64,000 bases of DNA from a virus: positions 1 through 64,000 of the IMG/VR virus record IMGVR_UViG_3300036761_002481, one strand, 5' to 3'. The first letter of the stretch is position 1, and every line of letters starts with the position of its first letter. Under the pieces are notes generated by a model. It was not told the DNA's origin. It did no database searches and saw only the letters and a program-made list of their open reading frames with translations. Shown here in pieces: positions 50,926 to 57,810 of the stretch. A program made the position numbers and the translations under genes.

Positions 50926-51540
50926 ATGCGACATCGCGCCGGCCAGCTCAGCCTGATGTTCTCCACCGTCGTCGCCGAGCCGGAGAAGGAGCTGAAGCCG
51001 GCGACGAAGTTCGACTGGGTAGCCGCCGCGAGAAGCGCGCGCGGAGCCTGGTTCTCGGACGACAAGCGGCACCGGCTGCTTCTGTGGCGTTCCTGGAACC
51101 AACAGCCGCGCGTTCTCTTCGGCATGCTCAACCCGTCGACCGCCGGCGCGACCGAAGACGACGCGACGATCAAGCGCTGCATCGCGTTCGCGCGCGCGTG
51201 GGGCTTCGGCGGCTTCTGGGTGGTCAACCTCTACTCGCTCGTCGCGACGCAGCCGGCCGCGCTTTGGTCGACCGATCCGGAAGACCGGAACGACCCGGAC
51301 GCCGACTCGACGATCGCCGGAGCGCTCGCGAGATCGGAGATGGTCGTCGCCGCCTGGGGCGTCCTGCCGCTGACCGCCGTCGAGCGAGCCGAGAGCGTGA
51401 CCGACGTTCTCTCGCACGGTCGAAGCGTCTTCTGCCTCGGTCGGTCGCGCGGCGGCTTTCCGCGGCACCCGCTCTATCTCTCCGGCGACACGACCCGCGA
51501 ACTCTACAGAGACGCGTCGGAAGCCGCCGCGATACACTGA
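50926..51540 (+). CDS. DUF1643 protein
   Basis: 204 residues. RHRLLLWRSWNQQPRVLFGM, LNPSTAGATEDDATIKRC, ARAWGFGGFWVVNLYSLVAT and VVAAWG are the DUF1643 pattern. The family is widespread in phages and plasmids; its role is unknown. A 49-base gap precedes it. Confidence 0.8.
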   Translation: MRHRAGQLSLMFSTVVAEPEKELKPATKFDWVAAARSARGAWFSDDKRHRLLLWRSWNQQPRVLFGMLNPSTAGATEDDATIKRCIAFARAWGFGGFWVVNLYSLVATQPAALWSTDPEDRNDPDADSTIAGALARSEMVVAAWGVLPLTAVERAESVTDVLSHGRSVFCLGRSRGGFPRHPLYLSGDTTRELYRDASEAAAIH

Positions 51541-51544
51541 GCGG

Positions 51545-51865
51545 GTGCACCAGTACATCGGGCGCCGTCTCGAGAACGGTTCGACCCTCGTGCTCGTCGT
51601 CGGCGCCAAGGGCGAGCGCGAGCTCCCGATGAGGCGCGACCTGCGGTCGTACTCGGAGAACTTCGAGTGGGGCTACGCCGCGAGCGGACCGGCGCAGCTC
51701 GCGCTCGCGCTTCTCGCCGACTGCTTGTCCGACGAAGACGCGCTCGCACTGCACCACAAGTTCCTGTGGCGGCACGTCGCGAGCTGGTCGCACGAAGGTT
51801 TCGCGTTGACCGACTCGGAGCTCCGCGCTGCCGTCCAAGGCATCCGAGAGGAGCGCTCGTTCTAG
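51545..51865 (+). CDS. DUF6166 protein
   Basis: 106 residues from GTG. YIGRRLENG, RDLRSYSENFEWGYAASGPA and QLALALLADCL follow the DUF6166 pattern, seen in phages and plasmids. No known function. Confidence 0.7.
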   Translation: MHQYIGRRLENGSTLVLVVGAKGERELPMRRDLRSYSENFEWGYAASGPAQLALALLADCLSDEDALALHHKFLWRHVASWSHEGFALTDSELRAAVQGIREERSF

Positions 51866-51876
51866 GCGAGCGCTAG

Positions 51877-52116
51877 ATGCGCGGCGACGAGATCGTTCGG
51901 CTCTGGAAGACAGCGCTCGCGTCGAAAGCGACCGCGGTCCTGCCGACCGCGTCGTCGGTCGTCTACATCGCGTGCGTCGAGCGCGGCGACGAAGCGATCT
52001 GGCTCGCCGGTCCGATCCGGATGGAGAGCGGCGGAGCGACCGTCGCCGCGTTCGGCTCGCTCGCCGAAGTCTTCGACCTATGCGAGCGCGCCGGAGTAGC
52101 CGTCCCGAAGGCGTAG
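51877..52116 (+). CDS. Small hypothetical protein
   Basis: 79 residues. SSVVYIACVERGDEAIWLAG and VAAFGSLAEVFDLCERAGV suggest a compact alpha/beta fold. Ends a unit before promoter motif 4. Confidence 0.5.
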   Translation: MRGDEIVRLWKTALASKATAVLPTASSVVYIACVERGDEAIWLAGPIRMESGGATVAAFGSLAEVFDLCERAGVAVPKA

Positions 52117-52160
52117 ACCTCGCACATGTGGTCTCGATCGACCCCGCTCGGCTGGCAGAA

Positions 52161-52184
52161 TCGTCCGAACGTTGGGATACTAGA
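52161..52184 (+). promoter_or_regulatory. GTATCC-N9-GATACTA promoter motif, site 4
   Basis: TCGTCC at the first position and GATACTAGA at 52176, with TGGCAG 17 bases before GATACT. The spacer CGAACGTTGG is identical to site 2. It is 36 bases before the ATG at 52212. Confidence 0.68.
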
Positions 52185-52211
52185 TCGTGCGGTTTTCAAT
52201 CGGAGGTCTGT

Positions 52212-52439
52212 ATGTCGAAGTCGAAGCGGTTCGGACTCTGTCTCGCGGCTCTCGCGCTCCTCGTTCCGGGGGCCTACGCGCTCTCAGGAAGCCGGGCGCA
52301 GGCGGAGCCGGCGCCACCCTACAGTGCGCAGCTCGACCGGCTAATCGGGGCGCTGGAGCGGAGCAACGAGCTCCAGAAGGACGCGAACGAAGAGCTTCGC
52401 GATCTCAAGCGCGCTGCCGAGCACTGCGGTCGCGACTAG
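52212..52439 (+). CDS. Small exported protein
   Basis: 75 residues. MSKSKRFGLCLAALALLVPG is a signal peptide with cleavage probably after AQA near residue 31. The mature part is a short charged helix (LERSNELQKDANEELRD) that may form a coiled coil. CGGAGG before the ATG supports the start. It could sit in the periplasm or act at the envelope; a spanin-like or exclusion role is possible only. Confidence 0.65.
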   Translation: MSKSKRFGLCLAALALLVPGAYALSGSRAQAEPAPPYSAQLDRLIGALERSNELQKDANEELRDLKRAAEHCGRD

Positions 52440-52822
52440 TAGCGGCGCCGTCGAGAGTCGCGCCACTTGGAGCATTCGACGCACCAGCGGTCGGAGCCGG
52501 TCGAGCGGACGAACGGCCGGCTGCAACGCTCGCAGTCCGGAGCCGCGAACGTGTGCTGTCCGATGTCGATGACCTCGGAGCCGGTGCACTCGATCAACTT
52601 CCGGAGCGCGGTCCCCTCGATCTGCCGGACGCGCTCTCGGGTGATTCCCATCTTCGTGCCGATCTGTTCGAGCGTCATCCCCTCGGGGTGGAGCCGAACC
52701 GCTTCGATCGCTTCGCGGTGCTGGTGCCATTCGAGCTCCGCCCACGGGTCGGAGTAGGCGACCGGAGCCGGAAAGCGACGACGACCGAAGCGCTCGACGA
52801 GAAGATAGGCGCGAAACCGCAT
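52436..52822 (-). CDS. Sigma-70 region 4-like DNA-binding protein
   Basis: 128 residues on the reverse strand. GMTLEQIGTKMGITRERVRQIEGTALRKL near residues 48-76 is the region 4 helix-turn-helix that reads -35 elements; region 2 is missing. A zinc ribbon CERCSRPF...CVECS closes the protein. It may modify RNA polymerase like a small anti-sigma or specificity factor. The + strand promoter motif 5 lies in the divergent region. Confidence 0.75.
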   Translation of the reverse strand: MRFRAYLLVERFGRRRFPAPVAYSDPWAELEWHQHREAIEAVRLHPEGMTLEQIGTKMGITRERVRQIEGTALRKLIECTGSEVIDIGQHTFAAPDCERCSRPFVRSTGSDRWCVECSKWRDSRRRRY

Positions 52823-52887
52823 GCGCGCCGATCGTATGCGAGGGAGATCGCGCGACTCGAAAGAAAAGAGCGACGACCGGCGGCGCG

Positions 52888-52911
52888 GTTTCCGGGCTTG
52901 CGGATACTAGA
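52888..52911 (+). promoter_or_regulatory. GTATCC-N9-GATACTA promoter motif, site 5
   Basis: GTTTCC at 52888 and GATACTAGA at 52903, 54 bases before the ATG at 52957. It lies between the divergent sigma-4-like gene and the FIS-like gene. Confidence 0.62.
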
Positions 52912-52956
52912 TAGCTCGGAGGGCAGCGATGACCTACGAGAACGAGGGAGCGAGTA

Positions 52957-53262
52957 ATGCCAGCACTCAGTCAAATCAACCTTATCCGGCGCCTGCACGG
53001 CGACGAAGCGGCGGCTCGCGAGATTCTTCGCGCGATCGTTTCGGCGAAGGGCTCGAAGACGCAGGCGGCCGGTCTCTTGGGGATCGGCCGGTCGGCGTTC
53101 TTCCGGCTCGTCTCCGAGATGAAGCTCGACGAGCAGATCGCGAAGCTCTCGACCGAGCACGGCTTCCGGAAGCGAGCCGGTCGAGCGCGCGGCGAAGTCG
53201 ACGAAGAGGTGCTCGAAGCGATCCGCGAGGGGCGGCGGAAGGCCGAGCAGAAGGCCGGCTGA
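52957..53262 (+). CDS. FIS-type helix-turn-helix protein
   Basis: 101 residues. SKTQAAGLLGIGRSAFFRLV near residues 35-55 is a FIS-like HTH as at the end of NtrC-type regulators. GGGAG before the ATG. It is behind promoter motif 5 and opposite the sigma-4-like gene, a likely regulatory pair. Confidence 0.7.
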   Translation: MPALSQINLIRRLHGDEAAAREILRAIVSAKGSKTQAAGLLGIGRSAFFRLVSEMKLDEQIAKLSTEHGFRKRAGRARGEVDEEVLEAIREGRRKAEQKAG

Positions 53263-53531
53263 TCGGCGAGATCCTGCTTTACGGCTCTCGCCCCGTCGGC
53301 TACGGGCACGTCGTCTCGGTCGCCGGAAGGCGCGTCGACGAGCCCGGTCCGCCGCGAGAGCAGTCGGCTACCGAGGCGCTCTGGTCAGGCGTCGGCGAGC
53401 TGCTCGCGTCGACCGGAGCTCGGTCCGGACTCGTCGCCGTTCTAGACCTCGACGGCCGGCGCGTAGCGGTCGTCGACGTTGCCGACGAGGTGCCGTCCTA
53501 CGGCGGACTCGACTGGGTGATCGCCGCGTAA
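53259..53531 (+). CDS. Hypothetical protein with probable CTG start
   Basis: 90 residues. GEILLYGSRPVGYGHVVSVAG and LVAVLDLDGRRVAVVDVAD are beta-rich and protein-like. No ATG, GTG or TTG lies upstream of the conserved part in this frame; CTG 53259 overlaps the FIS-like gene's stop (CTGA). Function unknown. Confidence 0.6.
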   Translation: MIGEILLYGSRPVGYGHVVSVAGRRVDEPGPPREQSATEALWSGVGELLASTGARSGLVAVLDLDGRRVAVVDVADEVPSYGGLDWVIAA

Positions 53532-53532
53532 A

Positions 53533-53596
53533 CCCTCTCCGCGCGCCGCCCGATAGCTAGGGGGAAACCGGACGGCGCGCGGTTTGCACGAGAGGG
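53533..53596. terminator. Long inverted repeat between units
   Basis: Outer arms CCCTCT/AGAGGG (53533-53538, 53591-53596) and inner CCGCGCGCCG/CGGCGCGCGG (53539-53548, 53573-53582), 24-base loop. It follows the stop at 53531 and precedes the ParB-like unit. No T-run; a strong RNA structure and possible terminator. Downstream, CCAGGA-GGGACA-TCCTGG lies at about 53620. Confidence 0.55.
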
Positions 53597-53690
53597 AAGC
53601 GCTTCGAACGATGACCAGGAGGGACATCCTGGATCATACGCTCGCTCGGAGCACACCGGAGAATCGATCTCGACGCGCTAGAGTTCTCGG

Positions 53691-54308
53691 GTGCTGACAC
53701 GGTCCACCAAAACCACACCCGCTAAAAAGCCGCCCCCTGCGCCGAAGAAGCCGGCGATGAGCGTCGAGTTCATGCCGCTCTCGGAGCTCGCGACCTGGCC
53801 AGGCAACCCGAAAGCGCACGACGAAGAAGTCATCGACGCGTCTCTCGGTCGCTTCGGCTACGTCGAGCCGATCATGCTCGACGAAACGACGAAGCGAATC
53901 GTCGCCGGCCACGGTCGCCGCAACAGCCTGATCGAGCGCAAAGCGAGCGGCGAAGCTCCGCCGGAGCGAGTCGAGCTCCGCGAGGACGGCGAGTGGCTCG
54001 TTCCGATCGTCCGCGGCGTCGGCTTCAAGAGCGAGATCGAGGCGGAAGCCTACCTGCTGACGAGCAACCAGAGCACGATCCGCAGCGGCTACCACGACGG
54101 GCTGCTCGCCGAGATGCTCGGTCGTCACGAGGACCTGACCGGGCTCGGCTGGTCGCAGGACGACATCGACGCACTGCTGAAGCGCGCGAGCGACCTCGCC
54201 GACGCTCCGCCGATCGAAGCTCCGGACGATTTCCGAGAGTACGACGAGGGCGAGAAGCCAGGCCACGACTGCCCGCAGTGCGGCTTCCGCGTGACCTGTG
54301 ACCGGTGA
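53691..54308 (+). CDS. ParB-like nuclease domain protein
   Basis: 205 residues from GTG 53691. EFMPLSELATWPGNPKAHDE near residues 26-45, GRFGYVEPIMLDE and RIVAGHGRRNSL are the ParB/sulfiredoxin-like N-domain as found next to phage methyltransferases. The C-terminus has CPQCGF. It overlaps the duplicated C5-methyltransferase gene by 11 bases, suggesting joint action. Confidence 0.8.
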   Translation: MLTRSTKTTPAKKPPPAPKKPAMSVEFMPLSELATWPGNPKAHDEEVIDASLGRFGYVEPIMLDETTKRIVAGHGRRNSLIERKASGEAPPERVELREDGEWLVPIVRGVGFKSEIEAEAYLLTSNQSTIRSGYHDGLLAEMLGRHEDLTGLGWSQDDIDALLKRASDLADAPPIEAPDDFREYDEGEKPGHDCPQCGFRVTCDR

Positions 54309-55938
54309 GCGCCTAGCGCGCCAGCGACGGATTCGCGAGGCGCTTGCGTTCGACGTGCTCGATTCCGCAGCGTGGAGCGCTGACGAGCTCGAAGCGCTCG
54401 TTCAGCCGAAGTATCTCCACGAGTGGGCGCGTCTTGAGCACGGCGAGCAGTCGGCGAAGTTCTTCAACCTGATCAGGTCGCATCCAGACCGGCCGTGCCA
54501 GACGATCGTCGCTTGCTACGGAACGACCGCCGCCGGTCCGATGCATCCATTTCGACCGCGAAAGTTCACGGTCGCAGAGCTGAAGCGCATATGCAGCTTC
54601 CCTGACGACTTTGAGCTGCCAGGCAGCTACCGGACGCGCTGCGAACGTCTCGGTCGGTCGGTGCCGCCGATCATGATGAGCACGATTGCGGCTACGGTCG
54701 CCGAAACGATTCTGGGAGATGAAACGATGCGAGCTCGATTACGATCGACGAGCGCGGAGAGCATCAGCGATACGCAGGACTCCGCGCCAACGAAACCACC
54801 GTATCGAGTACCGTCGATGGCCGAGATCGGCGCGCTGATCGGCACGAACGGTCTCGAGATCGTCTCGACGTTCTCCGGCTGCGGCGGCTCCTGCCTCGGC
54901 TTCGAGATGGCAGGCTACCGCGTTCGCTGGGCGAACGAGTTCGTGCCGGCGGCGCGCGAGGTCTACGCGCTCAATCACCCGGGCGTCGTGCTCGATCCGC
55001 GCGACATCCGCGCGATCAAGCCGGAGGAGATCCTGAGCGCGATCGGCAAACGCGTCGGAGAGATCGACGTGCTCGAGGGCTCGCCGCCCTGCGCGTCGTT
55101 CTCCATGTCCGGCGCGCGCGAGAAGCACTGGGGGAAAGTGAAGAAGTATTCCGACACGAAGCAGCGGACCGACGACCTGTTCGACGAGTACATCAGGCTG
55201 CTTCGCGGGCTCAAGCCGAAGGTCTTCGTTGCCGAGAACGTTTCCGGGCTCGTGAAGGGGTCGGCATACGGCTACTTCGAGATGGTCCTGAAGGCGATGC
55301 GCGAGAGCGGCTACCGAGTCCGCGCGAAGCTGCTCGACGCGCAGTGGCTCGGCGTGCCGCAGGAGCGGAAGCGAATGATCTTCATCGGCGTTCGCGAAGA
55401 TCTCGAGAAGGCGCCGGAGTTCCCGCGGCCGCTCTCCTATCGCTACAGCTTGCGCGACGCGCTTCCGTGGATCTCGACGGTCGACGGTCGGACAGGTCCG
55501 GGCTTCAAGCGAGTCGAGACCGAGGTCGACCGACCCATGAACACGATCCTGAGCACCGATCCGCGGCATACCCGCTATCGCGTCCGCGGGAAGCCGACCT
55601 CGTTCGAGAAGATGGCGATCGCTCGCGAGTGGAACAAGTTGATGCCGGGCGAGCAGTCGGAGCGTTACTTCAATCTCGTGCGACCGCACCCGGACAAGCC
55701 GTGTCCGACCGTGACCGCTGCCGGCGGCAGCATCAGCACGGCGAGCGTCACTCACCCGACGGAGCCGCGGAAGTTCTTCATCGCGGAACTGCTCCGGATC
55801 TGCGGCTTCCCGGACGACTTCAAGCTTCTCGGCGGTTACGAGCAGCAGTGGGAGCGTCTCGGTCGCTCGGTTCCGCCGTTGATGATGCGCGCGATCGCGG
55901 AGACGATTCGCGACCGGTTGGTGGTAGCGCCGACCTGA
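54298..55938 (+). CDS. C5-cytosine methyltransferase with duplicated C-terminal motifs at its N-terminus
   Basis: 546 residues. Residues about 187-546 form a complete enzyme: motif I TFSGCGGSCLGFEMAG, motif IV GSPPCASFSMSG with catalytic Cys265, motif VI AENVSG, motif VIII QERKR and motifs IX-X ending in ERLGRSVPP near 519. Residues about 35-139 repeat the 435-541 region: HPDRPCQT, PRKFTVAELKRICSFPDDF and ERLGRSVPPIMM. The repeat has no motif I or IV. It looks like a remnant of a tandem methyltransferase gene fused to the next one. Confidence 0.85.
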   Translation: MTGERLARQRRIREALAFDVLDSAAWSADELEALVQPKYLHEWARLEHGEQSAKFFNLIRSHPDRPCQTIVACYGTTAAGPMHPFRPRKFTVAELKRICSFPDDFELPGSYRTRCERLGRSVPPIMMSTIAATVAETILGDETMRARLRSTSAESISDTQDSAPTKPPYRVPSMAEIGALIGTNGLEIVSTFSGCGGSCLGFEMAGYRVRWANEFVPAAREVYALNHPGVVLDPRDIRAIKPEEILSAIGKRVGEIDVLEGSPPCASFSMSGAREKHWGKVKKYSDTKQRTDDLFDEYIRLLRGLKPKVFVAENVSGLVKGSAYGYFEMVLKAMRESGYRVRAKLLDAQWLGVPQERKRMIFIGVREDLEKAPEFPRPLSYRYSLRDALPWISTVDGRTGPGFKRVETEVDRPMNTILSTDPRHTRYRVRGKPTSFEKMAIAREWNKLMPGEQSERYFNLVRPHPDKPCPTVTAAGGSISTASVTHPTEPRKFFIAELLRICGFPDDFKLLGGYEQQWERLGRSVPPLMMRAIAETIRDRLVVAPT

Positions 55939-55957
55939 ACCGGGTAGATCGGCGGTT

Positions 55958-56425
55958 GTGAAAGTCTGGTGCGACGTTCCGGGGAAGATCGTCCTGATCG
56001 GGCAAGCGCCGTCGAAGGAGACCGACGGCGGCGTCCCGTTCTCCGGCCGGAGCGGCCGCCGGATCGCCGACCTGATGGGCATCCGCCAGGCGGAGCTAGG
56101 CGTGCGCTTCGCGCTCGCGAACGTCCTCGACGCGTGGCCCGGTCCGTCGCGGTTCGGCAAGGGCGACGCGTTTCCGCTCGACGCGGCTCGGCTCGAGGCG
56201 GCGCGTCTTCGTAAGAAGCTCGCCGGTCGGCGCTTGGTCGTCTTCGGAGCAAGCGTCGCGAAGGTTTTCGGATACGATCCGAGAGAGATCCTGCTTCGTT
56301 TCTTGACCTCCGAGTCGGGCGCGATCGCTTATGTCCCGCACCCGTCCGGAGTGAACACCTGGTGGAACGAACCGGCTAACGTCGCGCAGGCTCAGCGGTT
56401 TCTCCAAAGTCTGCTGTTGGGGTGA
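55958..56425 (+). CDS. Uracil-DNA glycosylase-like protein
   Basis: 155 residues from GTG. IGQAPSKETDGGVPFSGRSG, ALANVLDAWPG and VPHPSGVNTWWN resemble motifs of the UDG superfamily (family 4/5 type) that remove uracil or mismatched bases. Shorter than typical enzymes and without a visible Fe-S Cys set. Role in repair or in processing host/phage DNA. Confidence 0.7.
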   Translation: MKVWCDVPGKIVLIGQAPSKETDGGVPFSGRSGRRIADLMGIRQAELGVRFALANVLDAWPGPSRFGKGDAFPLDAARLEAARLRKKLAGRRLVVFGASVAKVFGYDPREILLRFLTSESGAIAYVPHPSGVNTWWNEPANVAQAQRFLQSLLLG

Positions 56426-56462
56426 GAATCCGCGTCCGTGGTCGTGGTAGGTAGGTGAACCG

Positions 56463-56726
56463 ATGCAGAACTTCCAACCCGGTCTATATCGGCACTACAG
56501 GGGCGGGCTCTACACCGCGATCTCGCTCGTCACGCACCACGAGAGCGGGCAGCCGATGGTTCTCTACTGCTCGCACACCTACGGCGGGCTTCGCGTCCGG
56601 CCGCTGGAAGGGTACGAGAACGACCGCGACGGCTGGAACGTGCCGGTGGTCGTCGATGGCGAGCTAGTTCCGCGGTTCGAGCTGATCGGCGAGTTGCCGA
56701 GCTCGGTACCGATCGCCGATCGTTGA
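56463..56726 (+). CDS. DUF1653 protein
   Basis: 87 residues. PGLYRHYRGGLYTAISLVTH, LRVRPLEGYEN and RFELIGE are the DUF1653 pattern. Its function is unknown. ATG at 56463, GTAGGTAGG before it. Confidence 0.75.
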   Translation: MQNFQPGLYRHYRGGLYTAISLVTHHESGQPMVLYCSHTYGGLRVRPLEGYENDRDGWNVPVVVDGELVPRFELIGELPSSVPIADR

Positions 56727-56759
56727 CGCTTCCGAACTCTCGCGTCGATCCTGCGGCTC

Positions 56760-57476
56760 GTGGAAGGTTCGAGCCTGGGTCACGTGCCGGCGAGCGAGCG
56801 CTGGGAGTTCGACGAGACCGTCGCCGGAGTCTTCGACGACATGCTCGAGAGAAGCATCCCGCTCTACGCGGTGATGCGAGCGGCCGTTCACTCGGTCGCC
56901 AGGCGGCACGTCGTCCCGGGGGCATCGATCGTCGATCTCGGCTGCGCCCGCGGTGGCGCGCTTGCAAGCTTCGTCGAGGAGCTCGGTAGCGCGAACCGCT
57001 ACTTCGGATGCGACGTCTCCGAGCCGATGCTCGAAGCGGCGCGAGCGCGGTTCGCGCGCCAGGCCGGGATCGTCAGCATCGACAACGTCGATCTTCGGAC
57101 GAGCTACCCGGACGTCGGCGGCGCTTGCGTGACGATGGCCGTCCTGACGCTCCAGTTCGTGCCGATCAACTATCGGCAGCGAATCATGCGCCGCGTCTTC
57201 GACCAGACGCGACCAGGCGGCGCGTTCGTTCTCGTCGAGAAGGTGATCGGCGCCGGCGCCGGCATCGACGAGCTGATGGTCGACCTCTACCACGAGAAGA
57301 AGCAGGCGAGCGGCTACACCCGAGACGAGATCGACCGGAAGCGGCTCGCGCTCGAGGGCGTGCTCGTGCCCGTGACCGCTCGCTGGAACGAGGAAATGCT
57401 TCGGAGCACCGGCTTCCGAGAGGTCGACTGCTTCTGGCGCTGGATGAACTTCGCCGCCTGGCTCGCGGTGAAGTAG
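56760..57476 (+). CDS. SAM-dependent methyltransferase
   Basis: 238 residues from GTG. ASIVDLGCARGGALASF near residues 56-73 is motif I, CDVSEPMLEAA motif II and PGGAFVLVEKVIG motif IV. The family is like CmoA/tRNA-type and small-molecule methyltransferases (WEFDETVAGVFDDMLERSIP at the start) and is recurrent in phages. The substrate is unknown. Confidence 0.8.
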   Translation: MEGSSLGHVPASERWEFDETVAGVFDDMLERSIPLYAVMRAAVHSVARRHVVPGASIVDLGCARGGALASFVEELGSANRYFGCDVSEPMLEAARARFARQAGIVSIDNVDLRTSYPDVGGACVTMAVLTLQFVPINYRQRIMRRVFDQTRPGGAFVLVEKVIGAGAGIDELMVDLYHEKKQASGYTRDEIDRKRLALEGVLVPVTARWNEEMLRSTGFREVDCFWRWMNFAAWLAVK

Positions 57477-57507
57477 TAACCTCGACCGCTCGGAGGAACC
57501 CCCGCAC

Positions 57508-57810
57508 ATGCGCGCAGACTTCAAACCGCTCGACCTGCCGGCGACGGCGCCGAACGACGGCGACGATATCGAGTGCTCGGTCTACAAGAACAAGACGGTC
57601 CAGATCATCGGAGCGTTTACCGGCTCGATCGACATCGAGGTGTCGCTCGACAACGGCGGCCACTACGCCAAGTCGCAGACCGGCATCACGGCGCCTGGCG
57701 TCTACGACGTCCCGCACACCTGCACGAACATTCGCCTGCATTTGAGCGCTCTCACGGTCGGAACGCCGTCGGCGTACCTCGGCGGGCTCCACACCAGAAC
57801 CGATGTCTAA
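57508..57810 (+). CDS. Small beta-rich protein, probable virion decoration
   Basis: 100 residues. GSIDIEVSLDNGGHYAKSQT, APGVYDVPHTC and RLHLSA suggest a small beta-sandwich (F5/8-like or Ig-like) as in head-decoration proteins. CGGAGG before the ATG. It overlaps the portal gene by eight bases, supporting a structural role. Confidence 0.5.
   Translation: MRADFKPLDLPATAPNDGDDIECSVYKNKTVQIIGAFTGSIDIEVSLDNGGHYAKSQTGITAPGVYDVPHTCTNIRLHLSALTVGTPSAYLGGLHTRTDV

Noticed and set aside
52929-53258. N-terminal extension of the 53259 gene from ATG 52929
   Set aside because: This stretch is antisense-like and Arg-rich opposite the FIS-like gene's frame; the protein-like part begins only at 53259.
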